From an uncultured Cohaesibacter sp. (GTDB lineage Bacteria > Pseudomonadota > Alphaproteobacteria > Rhizobiales > Cohaesibacteraceae): 64,000 nt of DNA. This document shows positions 62,640 to 64,000 of the stretch, in pieces. Within the stretch, counting starts at the first letter, position 1, and every line of letters starts with the position of its first letter. The DNA is taken from positions 3,860,501 through 3,924,500 of the forward strand of contig NZ_OY781114.1 in the NCBI RefSeq assembly GCF_963676485.1, read 5' to 3'. Below the pieces are notes generated by a model. It saw only the letters and a program-made list of their open reading frames with translations, searched no databases and had not been told where the DNA came from. The translations under genes and the position numbers were made by a program.

Positions 62640-63578
62640 ATGAAAGTCGGAATTGTTGGTGCGGGTATGGTTGGCTCGGCGGCGGGCTATGCTATAGCCC
62701 TGCGGGGCACTGCCAGTCAGGTGGTTTTTGTCGATTACAAACCCGAATTCGCCATAGCGCAGGCGCAGGACATTGCGCATGCGACGCCCTTTGTCTCTTC
62801 AACGGTGGTTACGGCAGGTGATTATGATGCTCTTGAAGGGGCCGATATCGTCATTCTGTCTGCCGGTGTGGGGCAGAAACCCGGAGAAAGCCGCCTTGAC
62901 CTCTTGGCGCGCAATGCCGAGGTATTCAACCAGATTATCGGAAAGGTGCTCGCTGTGGCACCGGATGCCATTCTGCTGGTTGCCTCCAATCCCGTTGATA
63001 TCATGACGCAGATTGCAACGCGGCTTTCCGGATTGCCACCGCATCGGGTGATCGGCTCGGGCACCATGCTTGATACGGCACGTTTCCGCCATTTGATCGG
63101 GCATCATCTGGGCATTTCGCCCCAGTCTGTTCATGCCTATGTGTTGGGTGAGCATGGTGATAGCGAGATTCTGGCCTGGTCATCGGCGCGGGCAGGGGCT
63201 TTGACTGTCGAAGAGTTCGCCGCCAATATCAAATCGCCGCTTACTGCCTCTGTCAAGGACCGGATCGATGATGGCGTTCGCAATGCCGCCTATACCATCA
63301 TCAAGGGCAAGGGCGCCACATGGTATGGCATCGGGGCAGGCCTTGAGCGTATTGTAAGAGCCGTTGCCAAGGATGAGAAAGCCGTGCTGTCGCTCTCTAT
63401 TGTTACGCCGAATGTGGAAGGCGTGCGCCATGTTGCCTTGTCAGTGCCGCGTGTTATCGGTCGCAACGGCATTGAGCTCGATCTTTTGCCTGAGCTTGAT
63501 GAATCTGAACACGAAGCCTTGCGCAAGTCGGCCAGCATGCTCAAGCAAACGGTTGATGCCGTAAAATTCCAGAGCTGA
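62640..63578 (+). CDS. ldh: L-lactate dehydrogenase
   Basis: A 312-residue NAD-dependent 2-hydroxyacid dehydrogenase. The cofactor motif is GAGMVG at 7-12. The substrate-specificity loop reads GQKPGESRLDLL: Gln79 at the discriminating position indicates lactate rather than malate, where Arg is found. Further catalytic residues are Arg85, Arg148 and His172 (GEHGDSE). It interconverts pyruvate and L-lactate. CAGGAGGCATTC precedes the ATG. The 184 bases upstream should hold its promoter. Name choice between ldh and lldh is conventional. Confidence 0.93.
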   Translation: MKVGIVGAGMVGSAAGYAIALRGTASQVVFVDYKPEFAIAQAQDIAHATPFVSSTVVTAGDYDALEGADIVILSAGVGQKPGESRLDLLARNAEVFNQIIGKVLAVAPDAILLVASNPVDIMTQIATRLSGLPPHRVIGSGTMLDTARFRHLIGHHLGISPQSVHAYVLGEHGDSEILAWSSARAGALTVEEFAANIKSPLTASVKDRIDDGVRNAAYTIIKGKGATWYGIGAGLERIVRAVAKDEKAVLSLSIVTPNVEGVRHVALSVPRVIGRNGIELDLLPELDESEHEALRKSASMLKQTVDAVKFQS

Positions 63579-63606
63579 GAGAGCGCTTTCTGCAAGAGTG
63601 GATAAA

Positions 63607-63627
63607 AGGGGCGAAAGGCCCCTCTTT
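63607..63627. terminator. Terminator between ldh and the aldo/keto reductase gene
   Basis: AGGGGC (63607-63612) pairs with GCCCCT (63618-63623), followed by CTTTG; A-rich sequence before it may also serve the minus-strand gene. Confidence 0.6.
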
Positions 63628-63633
63628 GTTGTT

Positions 63634-64000
63634 CTACAAAATTGCCAGCGAGGTTGCTCTGGTTGGTGGTGGGAAGAGGCGGTCCAGTTCGGTCAGAGTC
63701 TCATCAGAGAGATCAATTTCGAGCGCGTGAGCATTTTCCTCCACATGCGCCACGGTTCCTGCTTTTGGAATGGCCACAAGGCCGGATTTGCGAATGACCC
63801 ACGCCAGAGCCAATTGCGCTGGTGTGAGGCTCAGATCGGAGGCCAGTGATGCTAGATCTGGCTTGGACAAGAGGCGGGCCTGCTCAATGGGCGAATAGGC
63901 CATGATGGGGAAGCCATCCTCCCGAGCTTGCGGCAGCAAGTCCCATTCGATGCCGCGACGGGTGAGATTATAGAGCACCTGATTGGTCGCTACCTGATCT
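63634..64000 (-). CDS. Aldo/keto reductase, C-terminal part
   Basis: The gene runs off the right edge, so only the last 121 or so residues are present. The segment ATNQVLYNLTRRGIE, then MAYSPIEQA, LALAWVIRKSGLVAIPKAG and a C-terminal helix are typical of the aldo/keto reductase barrel, where they contribute the NADPH-binding side. The active-site Asp, Tyr, Lys and His lie outside the window. The substrate is unknown. It is convergent with ldh. Confidence 0.92.
   Translation of the reverse strand, partial: DQVATNQVLYNLTRRGIEWDLLPQAREDGFPIMAYSPIEQARLLSKPDLASLASDLSLTPAQLALAWVIRKSGLVAIPKAGTVAHVEENAHALEIDLSDETLTELDRLFPPPTRATSLAIL

Noticed and set aside
1-64000. Mobile elements, CRISPR arrays, prophage or defence islands
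   Set aside because: No transposase, integrase, phage structural, Cas, restriction or toxin-antitoxin gene was recognised, and no regularly spaced repeats were seen.

Overview
The window reads as core chromosome of an alphaproteobacterium, most likely in the Hyphomicrobiales. The support is gene order: rpsF-rpsR-DUF2232-rplI-dnaB followed by alr-radA-cvpA-purF-SDR; fabD-fabG-acpP-fabF-mltG-yicC-gmk; and lptF-lptG-lptD-surA-pdxA-rsmA next to pepA-holC. Other support is a GltX with an LSKR-type second motif, a class II DAHP synthase, citramalate synthase, DUF2865 and DUF2232 proteins, and a cluster of GANTC (CcrM-type) sites upstream of dnaB. A Cohaesibacter-like genus would fit, but that is a guess. 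About 58 genes are packed at ordinary bacterial density. I saw no insertion sequence, prophage, CRISPR array, tRNA or rRNA.

Layout. 1-4160: end of guaA, an Lrp-type regulator divergent from a DUF2000 gene, two tandem secreted L,D-transpeptidases and a DksA/TraR-type zinc protein. 4551-15067: nnrU, a YfgM-like TPR protein, bamB, der, class II DAHP synthase, nadE, gltX and a DUF2865 protein whose gene end overlaps gltX. 15440-21794: flavin reductase, SulP transporter, creA, and a minus-strand set arsR-pabB-pabA-pabC that makes p-aminobenzoate for folate. 22435-32226: cysS, cimA, two DMT-type transporters, a LOG protein, a LysM protein, and an ArsR gene followed by an Atm1-type ABC exporter. 32385-43437 (all minus): SDR, purF, cvpA, radA, alr, a YrhK-like protein, dnaB, rplI, DUF2232, rpsR, rpsF. 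44055-52048: type II fatty-acid synthesis genes, mltG, an unrecognised gene, yicC, gmk. 52172-59968 (minus): rsmA, pdxA, surA-like, lptD, lptG, lptF. 60337-64000: pepA, holC, L-lactate dehydrogenase and the end of an aldo/keto reductase.

The main themes are envelope building (BamB, LptD/F/G, SurA, MltG, Ldt, LysM protein, Alr), translation (S6, S18, L9, GltX, CysS, RsmA, Der), and core biosynthesis (folate, fatty acids, NAD, PLP, aromatic amino acids, isoleucine, purines).

I found no clearly undescribed multi-gene system. The best leads are regulatory: (1) an ArsR protein with the C30/C96 pair typical of persulfide sensors, at the head of the pab genes; (2) a Cys-rich ArsR plus Atm1 exporter preceded by two 16-bp palindromes exactly 50 bp apart; (3) four GANTC sites in 39 bp upstream of dnaB; (4) an rpsF leader whose closing stem abuts the ribosome binding site; (5) repeated TATCTACC boxes between the Lrp gene and the DUF2000 gene.
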